Part shown: in pieces, positions 1 to 12,000 of the stretch
Layout: the number at the start of each line of letters is the position of its first letter
Numbering within the stretch: the stretch's first letter is position 1
From: Hyphomicrobiales bacterium
Lineage (GTDB): Bacteria > Pseudomonadota > Alphaproteobacteria > Rhizobiales > JAJFHC01
Assembly (NCBI GenBank): GCA_021775835.1
Contig: JAJFHC010000191.1
Span: 1-61,784, forward strand
DNA length: 61,784 bases
Direction: 5' to 3'
Notes under the pieces: model-generated
What the model was told of the DNA's origin: nothing
Databases searched by the model: none
The model's input: only the letters and a program-made list of their open reading frames with translations
Program-made: the position numbers and the translations under genes

Positions 1-1
1 C

Positions 2-3000
2 ATTTCCGGCATTGACGACAGCGATTTCAGCGGCAGCTCCGTTTCGGCTGCAGGCGATGTCAATGGCGACGGCTTCGACGACCTCATCGTCGGTGCATCC
101 TACGCCGACCCGAACGGCAATTCGGAGTCCGGCGAAAGCTATGTGATCTTCGGCAGGGGAACCTTTGGGGCGACTTTCAATATTGGTGCGCTTGCAGGCG
201 GTGGCGGTGTCGACGGATTTGTCATCAATGGCGCCAACGCGAGCGACTACAGCGGCTTTTCGGTGTCGTCGGCCGGTGACATCAATGGCGACGGGTTTGA
301 CGACGTCATTGTCGGAGCAGACCGGGCAGACGGCCTCAGCACGAATACCGGCGAGAGTTTCGTGGTGTTCGGCTCGGGCAGCGGGTTCGGGTCGCCTGTC
401 GAGCTTTCCGCACTCGACGGCACCAACGGGTTTGCCCTGCTTGGCATCGATGCCAACGACTACAGCGGAAATTCGGTGTCGTCGGCGGGTGACGTCAACG
501 GCGACGGCTTCGACGACCTGCTGATCGGCGCGCCGCGTTCAGATTCCAGCACCGGCGAAGCCTATGTGGTGTTCGGCAAGGCAACCGCCTTTGCGGCCGG
601 CTTCACGCTGTCGACTCTCAGCGGCAGTGGCGGCACAGACGGCTTTGTCATCAATGGCATAGCGGCCAACAACTCGACCGGTTTCTCGGTCTCGTCTGCG
701 GGCGATGTCAACGGCGACGGGTTTGATGACGTCATCATCGGTGCATCGAACGCGTCTGCCAGCGACGGCGAAGCCTATGTGGTGTTCGGCCAGGCTGGAG
801 GTTTTGGCGGCAGTTTTAACCTGTCGACGCTGAGTGGCGGCGGCGGCACCAATGGTTTCACCATCTTCAGCGCGAACATCGGTTTGGGCGACCTGACAGG
901 TTATTCGGTGTCGTCGGCCGGCGATTTCAACGGCGACGGCTTCGATGACCTGATCATCGGTGCCCCCTACGCCGACGGGGCTGCCAGCGATTCCGGCGAG
1001 TCCTATGTGGTGTTCGGCCAGGCGGGTGGTTTCGGCGGCAGTTTCGACCTGTCGACACTCACCGGCGGCGGCGGCGTCAACGGTTTTGAACTGTCGGGTA
1101 TCGTGGCCAACGACTACAGCGGCCGGTCGGTCTCTTCTGCGGGCGATGTCAACGGCGACGGCTTTGATGACATCATTATCGGCGCGCCCTATGCAAAACC
1201 GAATGCCCCCGGATACGGCGGCTACAACGGTCAGAGCTACGTGGTCTTCGGCACGGCATTCGGTGAAAGCACCCTGCCGGTAACGACGACGGGAACCGGT
1301 GCCGCCGAAGTCCTGCTCGGCGGCACCGGTAACGACGTGCTCGCCGGCGGCGGCGGCGCGGACGTGATCCGGGCCGGTCAGGGCGACGATGTTCTCGGTG
1401 TCTCGGACGTGAGTTTTGCACGGATCGACGGTGGCGGGGGTACGGACACGCTCCGGCTTGACGGCACCGGCATTGGTCTTGACCTGTCCAACATAGGGCA
1501 ATCGATCATCACCGATGTCGAACAGATCGACCTCACCGGGACCGGCGACAACTCACTGACTCTGACTCTGCTCGATGTCTACGACATTACGTCAGAACGC
1601 AGCGGCGGCGACACCATTCTGAAAGTCACGGGCAACGCGGGTGATACGGTAGTCTTTGGCGACGGCGGCTGGGTCAGTGCGGGAACCGTCGTTGACGGTG
1701 TTACCTTCAACCGCTTCACAAACGGCAACGCCGAAGTTCAAATACAACAGGGCGTTGCAGCGACCTTTGCACCGACGATCGCCAATCTGGGCGGCGACAG
1801 CCTCAACTACAACGTAGGCGATGGCGCTGTGGTGCTCGATCAAGGCACGGCCGCTGCCGTATCGGATCTCGACAGCGCCAATTTCGACGGCGGCGTGCTT
1901 ACGGTGACGATCACGTCGGGTGAAGACGCCGCCGAAGATCTTCTGTCGGTCAATACCGGCGGCACGGTGTCGCTGGCCGGCATAACTGTCGGTTCGGATG
2001 TGTCCGTCGGGGGAACGGTTGTCGGCACCCTGGTCAATACGATCGCGGTCGGCGGCGATTTCGCGGTCAATCTGAACGCCAACGCAACGCCGGCCCTTGT
2101 CCAGACACTGGTCCAGGAACTGACCTACCAGAACACTGACATCTCAACGCCCACGACTGGCGCCCGCAACGTCCGCGTCACGGTCAGCGACGACACCGGT
2201 GCCACTTCAAACATCGCCGACGTCACAGTCGATGTGAATTCCCCGCCTGCAATAAACAATCTCAACGGCGACACCATTACCTACATCGAAGGCAGCACCG
2301 ACGTCGCTCTCGATCAGGGCCAGGACGCCACCGTCACGGACACAAACACATCAGTGTTCGACGGCGGCGTGCTGACGGCGACCATCATCGCCGGCGAAGA
2401 CGCGGCCGAAGACCTGCTTACCGTCGGCAACCTTGAAGGTACCAGCCTGTCGGGAACAACGGCCGGGTCCAACGTGAACGTCAACTTCGGCACTGTAATC
2501 GGAACGCTCGCGATCAACGTGGTTGCGGGCGCCGATTTCGTCGTCAATCTCAATGCCAACGCGACACTGGCGAATATCCAGGAACTGCTTCAGTCGCTGG
2601 TCTACGAAAACACCGACACCACCGACCCGACAACCGGCGACCGTACCGTGCGGGTCACCATCACCGACGGTGCCGGCGGCACATCGAACATTTCGGATGT
2701 GACGGTGACGGTGGCAGGCGTCAACGACGAGCCGACGCTCACGGCGACCGGCATTAATCCGGGGCTGACCGAAGGCGCGGCCGCGCCACTCCTGTTTTCG
2801 GGAACCTCGATTTCGACCATCGAGGCCGGGCAGACGATTACCGGCCTTACCTTCACGATCACGAATGTCCTGAACACCACGGACGAGATCTTCCAGATCG
2901 ACGGGTTCAACATAACGCTGAACGACGGCAATTCGGGGACGACCGGACCCAATTCCCTTGACTTTACGGTTTCGGTAACCGGTTCCACGGCGACGGTGAC

Positions 3001-6000
3001 GCTTTCGCAAGGAAACCTGTCCGAGACCGTTGCCCAGTCCCTGATAGACAACATCTTCTATCAGAATACCAGTGACGACCCGACGGCTTCGGGCGCCACA
3101 CGGGTTGTCACGATCACGGAAATCGTCGACTCTGGCGGCACGGCCAACAGCGGCGACGACACGGCGACACCCGGCACCACGTCAACCGTGACGATTACGC
3201 CGATCAACGATCCGACCACCCTGGATCTGCCGAGGGCCGCCGACTTCGCCGGAACGCCGGCCGATTTCACCATCGACAATACGCTTACGGGTCTGGCCGG
3301 TGCCTTGCCTACCGGCGACTACACGGTCTCGTTCTGGGTTGAAGACGGTGCCACCGAGGTCTCCAACGAAACCTATATCTCCTATGCGGTGCCTGGCGAG
3401 GTCGACGAACTGGTGCTCTCCAAATTCGGCGGCACCCTGCGTATTCTCACCAATGGCGGTCCGGCACCCGGCGTCGACACCGGTCTGACGATTCCCACCG
3501 ACGGCAATTTCCACCATATTGCTGTGACTGTGGATGTGGGCACTGGCGCCTTCGAGGCGTTTCTCGACGGCGAGAGTGCCGGCACCGGCACGACTACGGC
3601 AGGGGGACTTGGCCTGGACGGTGCGCTGGTGCTCGGCCAGGACCAGGACACCCTTGGCGGCCTCTTTTCAGCAGGCCAGTCTCTCAATGGTTCACTCGCC
3701 GATGTCGGAATATACTCCGGAATTCTGACGCAAACTGCAATCGACACGATTTCGAACGGCGTCGTAACGCCATCCTCGGCGATTCTGTTCCTGCGCTGGG
3801 ACGATGCGACCGACACCTTCGTGGACATCTCCGGCGGCGGCAACAGCCAGACAACCAACGGCAACGTGGCGACCGATACCGGTCCGGTTCCTGTGGTCAC
3901 CGAAGACGGCAACATCACGATCAGCGGCATTACCCTGGCTGATCCAGACAACGGCGGGACCGACCAGATCAGCGTGACGCTGGCGGTGTCGACCGGCGAT
4001 ATCGCGTTTACCGGGGCAACCACCGGACTTTCGTTCACCGATACTGACGGTACCGACGGCACGCTGGCCTTCTCCGGGTCGATCTCGGATATCAACACAG
4101 CATTTTCCAACTCTCTTCTGTACACGCCGAACCCCAACTCCGATGTCGACGATACGCTCGTCATTACCGCCGACGACGGTGGCGGCACAGGACTCGGCAC
4201 CCTCAACCTCACGATCCCGGTCAATGCGGTTGACGATGAACCGACACTGACGGCGACCGGCAACGACCCGACCTTCACCGAGAATGGTGCGGCGCAAACC
4301 TTGTTTACCGCAACGGCCGCCTCCACCATCGAGGCCGGTCAGACATTCGCCGGGTTCACGATCACCGTCACCAACGTATCGGGGACATCGGATGACCGGC
4401 TCACGGTCAACGGGCTGGAGTTCTCCCTGACCGACACGAACACCAATACGGTGCCCGGTGCCGGCAGTCTCAGTTTCCTCGTGGGCGTGGTCGGGACGAC
4501 CGCCACGGTCGTGTTCTCAGGCGGGGCTTTGTCGGAAGCGGCTTTCCAGACACTGCTCAACGGCCTCACCTATGCCAATTTCAGCGAAAACCCGACGGCG
4601 GTGAATGCAACCCGCGTGGCTACGATCACGGAAATCAACGACTCCGGCAGCTCCACCGGCGCCAACGACAACTCGGCGGCACCGGGAATCGCCTCGACAG
4701 TCACGATTACACCGGTCAACGATCCGCCTACGGTCGACCTCGACTTGAACAACAGCAGCGGTTCGACGGGTACGGGCTTCAACAATACGTTCGTGGAAGG
4801 CGGCGGCGGTGTCGCGATCGCCGACGGGGCGGAATCCGACGTCAACATCTCGGATTTCGACGATACCAATATCGAGTCCATGACGATCACCCTGACCAAC
4901 CGTCCCGACGGCAATACGGTCGAAACCCTCACCGAAGGCAGCCTGGCCGCGGGCATCTCCACCACGGGTTTCAATACGACGACCGGCGAACTGGTGCTTA
5001 CCGGCACGGCGACCATCGGCGAGTACGAGTCGGCGATCGAAGGGATCCTCTACAACAATACCAGCGACAATCCCGATACGGCTGACCGGATCATCACTGT
5101 CGTGGTCAACGATGGCGACGACGACAGCAACGTTGCCACGGCGACGATCTCAATTACGCCTGCCAATGACGCGCCGGTGATCGCGAACTTGGGTGGCGAC
5201 AGCTTCACGTTTACCGAAGGCGACGCCGTAACAGTTATCGATTCGGACACGGCGGCCACGGTCACCGATGCGGATAGCGCAGACTTCGACACGGGCTCCC
5301 TGACGGTTGCCATCGTCGCGGGCCGCGATAGTGCCGAAGACGTGCTGGCCATTGAAGACGAGGGCACAGGTGCCGGCCAGATCGGCGTTTCAGGCGCGAA
5401 TGTCACGTTCGGCGGTACCATCATCGGCACGTTTACCGGCGGTACCAGCACAAACGATCTGGTGATCACCTTCACCAGTGCCGCCGCCACCTCTGCCGCG
5501 GTCCAGGCGCTGGTCCAGAACATCACCTACAACAACACCGGTGGCGACAGCCCGCAGCCCGGCGCGCGGACCGTGCAGTTCACGCTGGACGATGGCGACG
5601 GCGGGACGACGAGTTTCAACGCGCCCAACTTTGCGGCAGTAACCGGCGCGTCGAATCCGCTCGATGCCGTGACAGCCAATTTGCTGGCCGCTCCCAAATT
5701 CGTCGATATCGACGATGACGGCGACTTGGACATGTTCCTCGGCCGGGAAGACGGCACGGTTGATTTCTTCCGCAACACGGGCACAGCGGACGCCGCAGTG
5801 TTCACCCAAGAAACCGGCGTCAACAATCCGCTCGACGGCCTCGATGTCGGCAGTCGGTCCGATCTAGCTTTCGCCGATATCGACAATGACGGCGACCAGG
5901 ACCTCGCCATCGGCAACGACGCCGGCGTGATCCGGGCGTTCGAGAATACCGGCAGTGCGACAGCCGCCAATTTTGCCGAAGTGACCGGCGACCAGAACCC

Positions 6001-9000
6001 ACTGGATCTGGTTGCGACCACTGGCACCCTAACCAACAACCTCACGCCTGAATTCGTCGATATCGACAACGACGGCGATCTCGACTTCTTTGTCGGCGGT
6101 TCGAACGGTTTCCACAGGTTTTTCGAAAATACCGGCACGGAGAACGATCCGGTGTTCTCTCTGGTCACCAGTCCCTTGACTTTCAATGTCACGCAGAATT
6201 CTTCCGTCGCATTCGTCGATATCGACAATGACGGCGACCAGGACGCGTTTATCGGCAACGGCTTCTTCAATGTCAGGTTCCTGCGTAATGACGGCACTGT
6301 CGATACACCTGCCTTTACAGGTATCCTGACCGGCGGCGATAACCCGCTCGACCTCGTGGGTTCCGCCTCGATCACCCGACCGGTCCTGGTCGACATCGAC
6401 AATGATGGCGATCTCGACGCCTTCGTCGGCGAACTCAACGGCAACATCCTGTTCTTCGAGAACCAGGCGGCGTCGACTTCGGCCAATGTGGTCATCACGG
6501 TCGACGGCCAGAACGATGCGCCGATTGCCAACCTCGACACGTTCGAAGTGTTCAAGAACAACACGGTCACCGGCGATGTGCTGAGCAACGACAACGATCT
6601 CGATCCGAACGATACGCTGGAGTTGTCAGTCACCGGGCGGTTCAACTCGGCCAACGGTGGCAGCGTGTTGCTCAACTCCAACGGCACGTTCACCTATGAA
6701 GCCCCGACGAACTTTACCGGCTTCGACTTTTTCGAGTATGCCGTGACCGATGGTCAGGACGGGTTCACGATTGGCCAGGCGTCGATCTCGATCAGCGAAT
6801 TCACGCAGACAGCAGTAACCAATACGCCGACGGCAGGCGCAGACATCGTCTTTGGACGCAGCGGCAGCGATACCCTTACTGGTTTGGCTGGCGACGACAT
6901 TCTGGTAGGCCTCGGCGCGCCGCAGAATGCGACGGCGGCCGGTGACATTATCTCGGGTGGCGCTGACGACGACGTCCTGGTAGCCGACGGTGGCCGGGCA
7001 ACCCTGAACGGCGGCGCAGGTGCAGATGTGCTTGTCAGCCGGGATAGCGGCAAGTTTTTCGATTTTACGACCGCCGACTACAGTTCGTTGTCGACGGGCA
7101 TCACCGCAAACTTCTCAAGCAACGTTGTTGGTGGTGGGGCAGTCGGAAACCTCGGCCTGGGCGAAGTTGCCGACGGCATCACGCCGAGCAAGGACCAGCT
7201 GTTTGGCATCCATGCGGTCAACGACACAACGTCGGCCGATTCGTTCTTCTCTGACGGCACCTACTCCAACAGCCTGGGCGGGGCCCTGCAGTTCAACCTG
7301 ACCGGTGGCGGCGACAATGTGAATTTCACAGGCTCGACCAACGCCGTGCGCCGGGTCAGCTTCCAGAATGCCGGTGTTGGCGTGACCGCGAGCCTGGCGG
7401 CCGGGGCCGCAACAGTTGGTGTGCTGGCAACACTGATCAACGCCAACCAGTTGTTCGGCAGTGCGCAGGCAGATACCCTGACGGGCGACGGCAATGACAA
7501 CACTTTGCGCGGTTCGGGCGGTATCGACGTGCTCGACGGTGGTGGTGGCGACAACGATACGGCGGACTATGGTGACGGGATTAACGGCGCGGTTGCAGAT
7601 TTGTCCACAAACATTGTCACGAACGACGGTTTCGGCAATGCGGAAACCCTTGTAGGTTTCGAGAACCTCCGCGGCACACTGTTCGAAGACCAGCTTGCGG
7701 GCGATGCCAACGACAATATTCTGATCGGTCTGGCGGGCAACGACACGCTTGCGGGCAATGACGGCGAAGACACGCTGATCGGCGATTCCGGAAACCCAGA
7801 CGAACTCGATGGCGGTTTTGGTGGCAACGATTTCCTCGACGGCGGCAATGGCAGCGACGACCTGTTCGGCGGCGACGGCGATGATACGCTTCTGGGCGGT
7901 GCCGGCGACGACTTCCTGTCCGGTGGTGCCGGTAACGACAGGCTGGAAGGTGGCAGCGGCAACGACATCCTGCTGAGCGGCGGTTCGTCTCAAAATTTCG
8001 CGGCTACGTTTACCACCGGCGACCGCCTGTTCGGCGGCGACGACAACGACGTACTGTTGGGCCAGGGCGGCTTCTCGCTGTTGAGAGGCGACGCCGGGAA
8101 TGACATTATCCGGGGCACCGACAACGGTGGGCAAGCCGACTTTACGACGGTCACATACAATTCGTCTATCAGCGGGATCGTCGCAAACCAGACCGGCAGC
8201 ATCGTTTCCGGCCTCAACCCGTCGGAAATCAGCGATGGGCTGGGCGGGACCGACAAGGTAGCCCGTGTCCATGTGATCCGCGACAGCGGTAATGACGACC
8301 AGATCTTCTGGGACGGCACTTTCCAGGGCAGCTTCGGCAATTTTGTCGAAATCCGCCTGAGTGCCGGCGACGACTTGGTCGATTTCACCGGCGCCACGGG
8401 CACAAGGCGCATCAGTTGGCAGAATGCGGACGGCGGCGTCAACGCCAGCCTTGCCACCGGCACTGCCACAGACAACGGTGTCGGCAATGCCATCGGCAAC
8501 GACACGTTCGTCAACGCCAACAATCTGCGTGGGACGAACTTCGACGATATCCTGACGGGCGATGCCAACGACAACCGGTTCCGCGGCGCCGACGGCAACG
8601 ATACCATCGATGGCGGCGGCGGCACGCTCAACCGCATCAATCACAACAACTCTCCCGGCGGCATCACCGTTGACCTCTCCATCGGACAGGTCATCGACGA
8701 CGGCTTCGGCACCACCGACACGGTCACCAACATCCAGCGGGTCGATGGCGGGTTCTTCGACGACAACATCACCGGCGACAGCAACGACAACCGGCTTGAC
8801 GGCAACTCCGGCAACGACATCATCAATGGCGGCGGCGGTGCGGACACAATCAACGGCGATTTCGGCGACCAGATAAACCAGGCGTCGGATGGAGCCGCGA
8901 CTGGGGTGACTGACGGCGACGCTTCCTTGCTGGCCGACGCCAACGGCATCATCCTTGTCGGCGGTGACGATGACCTGCGGGGCGGTGCGGGCGCCGACAC

Positions 9001-12000
9001 CATCTTCGGCGGCCAGGGCGTGGACGTCCTCACGGGCGACGACGGCATCGACACACTCGACGGCGGCGACGACCGGCAGTTTGGCGTGCGTCAGCTTTTC
9101 GACACGGTCGATTACGGCCGGGAAACCGGCGGCGCCGGTGTCACCGTCAATTTCTCGTTGTCTTCCAACAATGCCATCGACACATTCGGCAACACCGAGA
9201 CCGTGATCAATATCGAACGCGTGATCGGCACGATCCAGGCGGACACCCTGACCGGCGGCAACACGGACAATGACGACTTCGAGGAGTTCGTCGGCGGTGC
9301 CGGTAACGACATTATCGACGGCGGAACCGGGTTCGACCGGGCGAGTTATGAATTCGACACCGGTGGTGCGGTCCTGAATTTCTCGACCAGCTCTTTCACC
9401 GACGGTTTTGGCAACATCGATACCCTGCTCAACATCGACTCTGTCGAAGGCTCCGAAAATGCCGATACGATCACGGCAGCCGCCGGCAACTTCCTGCAGG
9501 TCCGCGGACGTGGCGGCAACGACACGATTGTCGGCAACGGAACCGATACGCAGATCGATTACCTTTTTGCCGGCGCCACCTCCGGTGCGACGGTCAACCT
9601 GTCTGCCAGTTCGATCACGAGTGTTGTTTCTGCAAACAGTGTTGCGGCAGGCCGGGCCGAAGACGGCACTGGCGGGCTGGACACGGTTTCCGGCATCACC
9701 AGTGTGCGCGGCTCCCGGTTCGGCGACCATCTCGTGGGCGGTGCTGCGGACGAAACCTTCGTCGGCTCCGGAGGCGACGATACGATTGACGGCGGTGGAA
9801 ACACCACAACCGGCGACACTGTCAATTATTCAAGCGCCGCATTCCAGAGCAACCACGAGGCCGTGTTCGATCTTTTGAGAAAAGGCGACGGCGGGGTCGA
9901 CGTCAATCTGACCACCGGCACCGCAATTGATCCGTTCGGCGATACCGATACGCTTTTGAATATTGAAAACGTCATCGGCACGACGAATACCGACCGAATT
10001 ATCGGCGACGGCAATGACAATATTCTCACTGCCGGTGGCAATGTTCAGAGCTTTACGGCCGATAACGACGTCCTCGACGGCCTCGGCGGCAACGACAACC
10101 TGTCGACCACGGGCGGCTTTGTGCTTCTTCGCGGAGGGGCCGGCAACGATACTCTATCGAGTACGGATACCGGTGGGAACTTCGACTTTGTCCAAGCCGA
10201 CTACATCACATCGACCAGCGGGATCACCGTCACGTCACCGGGCGGCAACATACTCAGCGTTGCGGACGGGTTTGGCGGCACCGATACGATTATCGGCGTT
10301 CATGTGATCCGCGACAGCCGCTTTGGCGATGTCATTACCGTGGACAACACGGACTATACCAACAGCTTTGGCAATTTCATCGAAGTACGCCTGAGCGACG
10401 GCGATGACGACGTCACCTTTACCAACGTGATCGGCACCACACGTATTAGCTGGCAGAATGCTTTTGGTGGCGTCAACGCCAGTCTCGCGACCGGCACGGC
10501 GACCGATGTCATCGCCGGCGACACCCACATCGGCAGCGATACATTCTCCGGCGCCAACTTCCTGCGCGGGTCATTGTTCGACGACATTCTAGTTGGCGAT
10601 ACCACGGATGACTTCTTCCGCGGCTCGGGCGGCGACGACACGATCGACGGCGGGGCTGGAACCGACCGGATCGACTTCGGTGACTCGACGGGCAATGTCA
10701 CCGTCAATCTTTCACAGAACTCTGTGTCCGACGATGGCCGCGGTGGTGCCGATGTGGTCACCAACATCGAGAACGTACGCGGCGGCTCCTTCAACGATAC
10801 GATCACCGGCGACGGCAACGACAACGACCTGCGCGGCAACGACGGCAACGACACGATCAACGGTGGTGCCGGCAATGACGTGGTCGACGGCGACGCTGGA
10901 AACGACGTGCTCGACGGCGGCGATGACGAAGACACGATCCGCGGCGAAGACGGCGATGACATCCTGCGCGGTGGCGACGGTTTCGACTCCTTCACGGGCG
11001 AAGCCGGTAACGACATCATCGAAGGCGGCGACGATATCGACTCCGATGTGGGCGTGCGTTCGTTCTTCGACTTCATCGACTATTCCGGCGCTGCCGGTTC
11101 GATCAACATCAATCTCCAGACCGGATTGGTTTCGTCTGACGGCAATGGAGGCCAGGATCTGATCACCGGTGTCGAAGCCATTGAAGGCACCAATGGAGAC
11201 GACACGATCATCGGTGGCAACCCGGGCAATGCTGACTTCGAAGACCTACGGCCGGGTGCCGGCAATGACACGGTCGACGGCGGCGACGGATTCGACCGCG
11301 TGCGCTACCAGTCCTCGTCGGGCGGCGTTATCGTCAACCTGTCGAATGCCTTGGCGGGAGGCGTTGCTGCAGGCCAGGCCAATGACGGCGAAGGCGGCAC
11401 AGATACACTGAGCAATATCGAATCTATCGTCGGATCCAACTTCAACGACCAACTGTTCGGCAATAGCTTTTCGAGCACACAGTTCCGGGCCCGAAATGGC
11501 ATCGATTCTATTACCGGCGGCACGGCTAACGACGAGGTGGACTATGCTTTCGGTATATCCGGCGGCATCAATGTCAACCTCGGCACGGGAACGGCCTTTG
11601 ACATCGACACCACCGGCACGAACTCGACCGACACGCTAACCAGCATTGAAAACGTACGCGGCACCTTTGCCGCCGACGTCATTGTCGGCAACGGCTCGGA
11701 CAACCGCTTCAGGGCGCTCGCGGGCGATGACAATATCACCGGCGGAGGCGGCACAGACACAGTCGACTATAGCAGCGACCTCGAAATTTCAGCGGCATCC
11801 GGAACCGGCCTGTTTGGCGACAACGGCGTGAATGTGGACCTGGCCGCCGGTACCGCCACGGACTCGTTCGGTGATACCGATACGCTCACCGACATCGACA
11901 AGGTTGTCGGCACCCGGTTCGACGACGTGTTCAATGGCAGCAACAACGCCGATGAATTCGACGGCGGCGACGGATCCGACTTCTTCAGCTTCGGTGTCGG

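Noticed and set aside
7115..9730. 871-codon open frame on the minus strand inside the giant RTX gene
   Set aside because: It is antisense to a strongly patterned repeat protein. The GGC/GAC-rich repeats keep the opposite strand free of stops, and the translation shows no domain.
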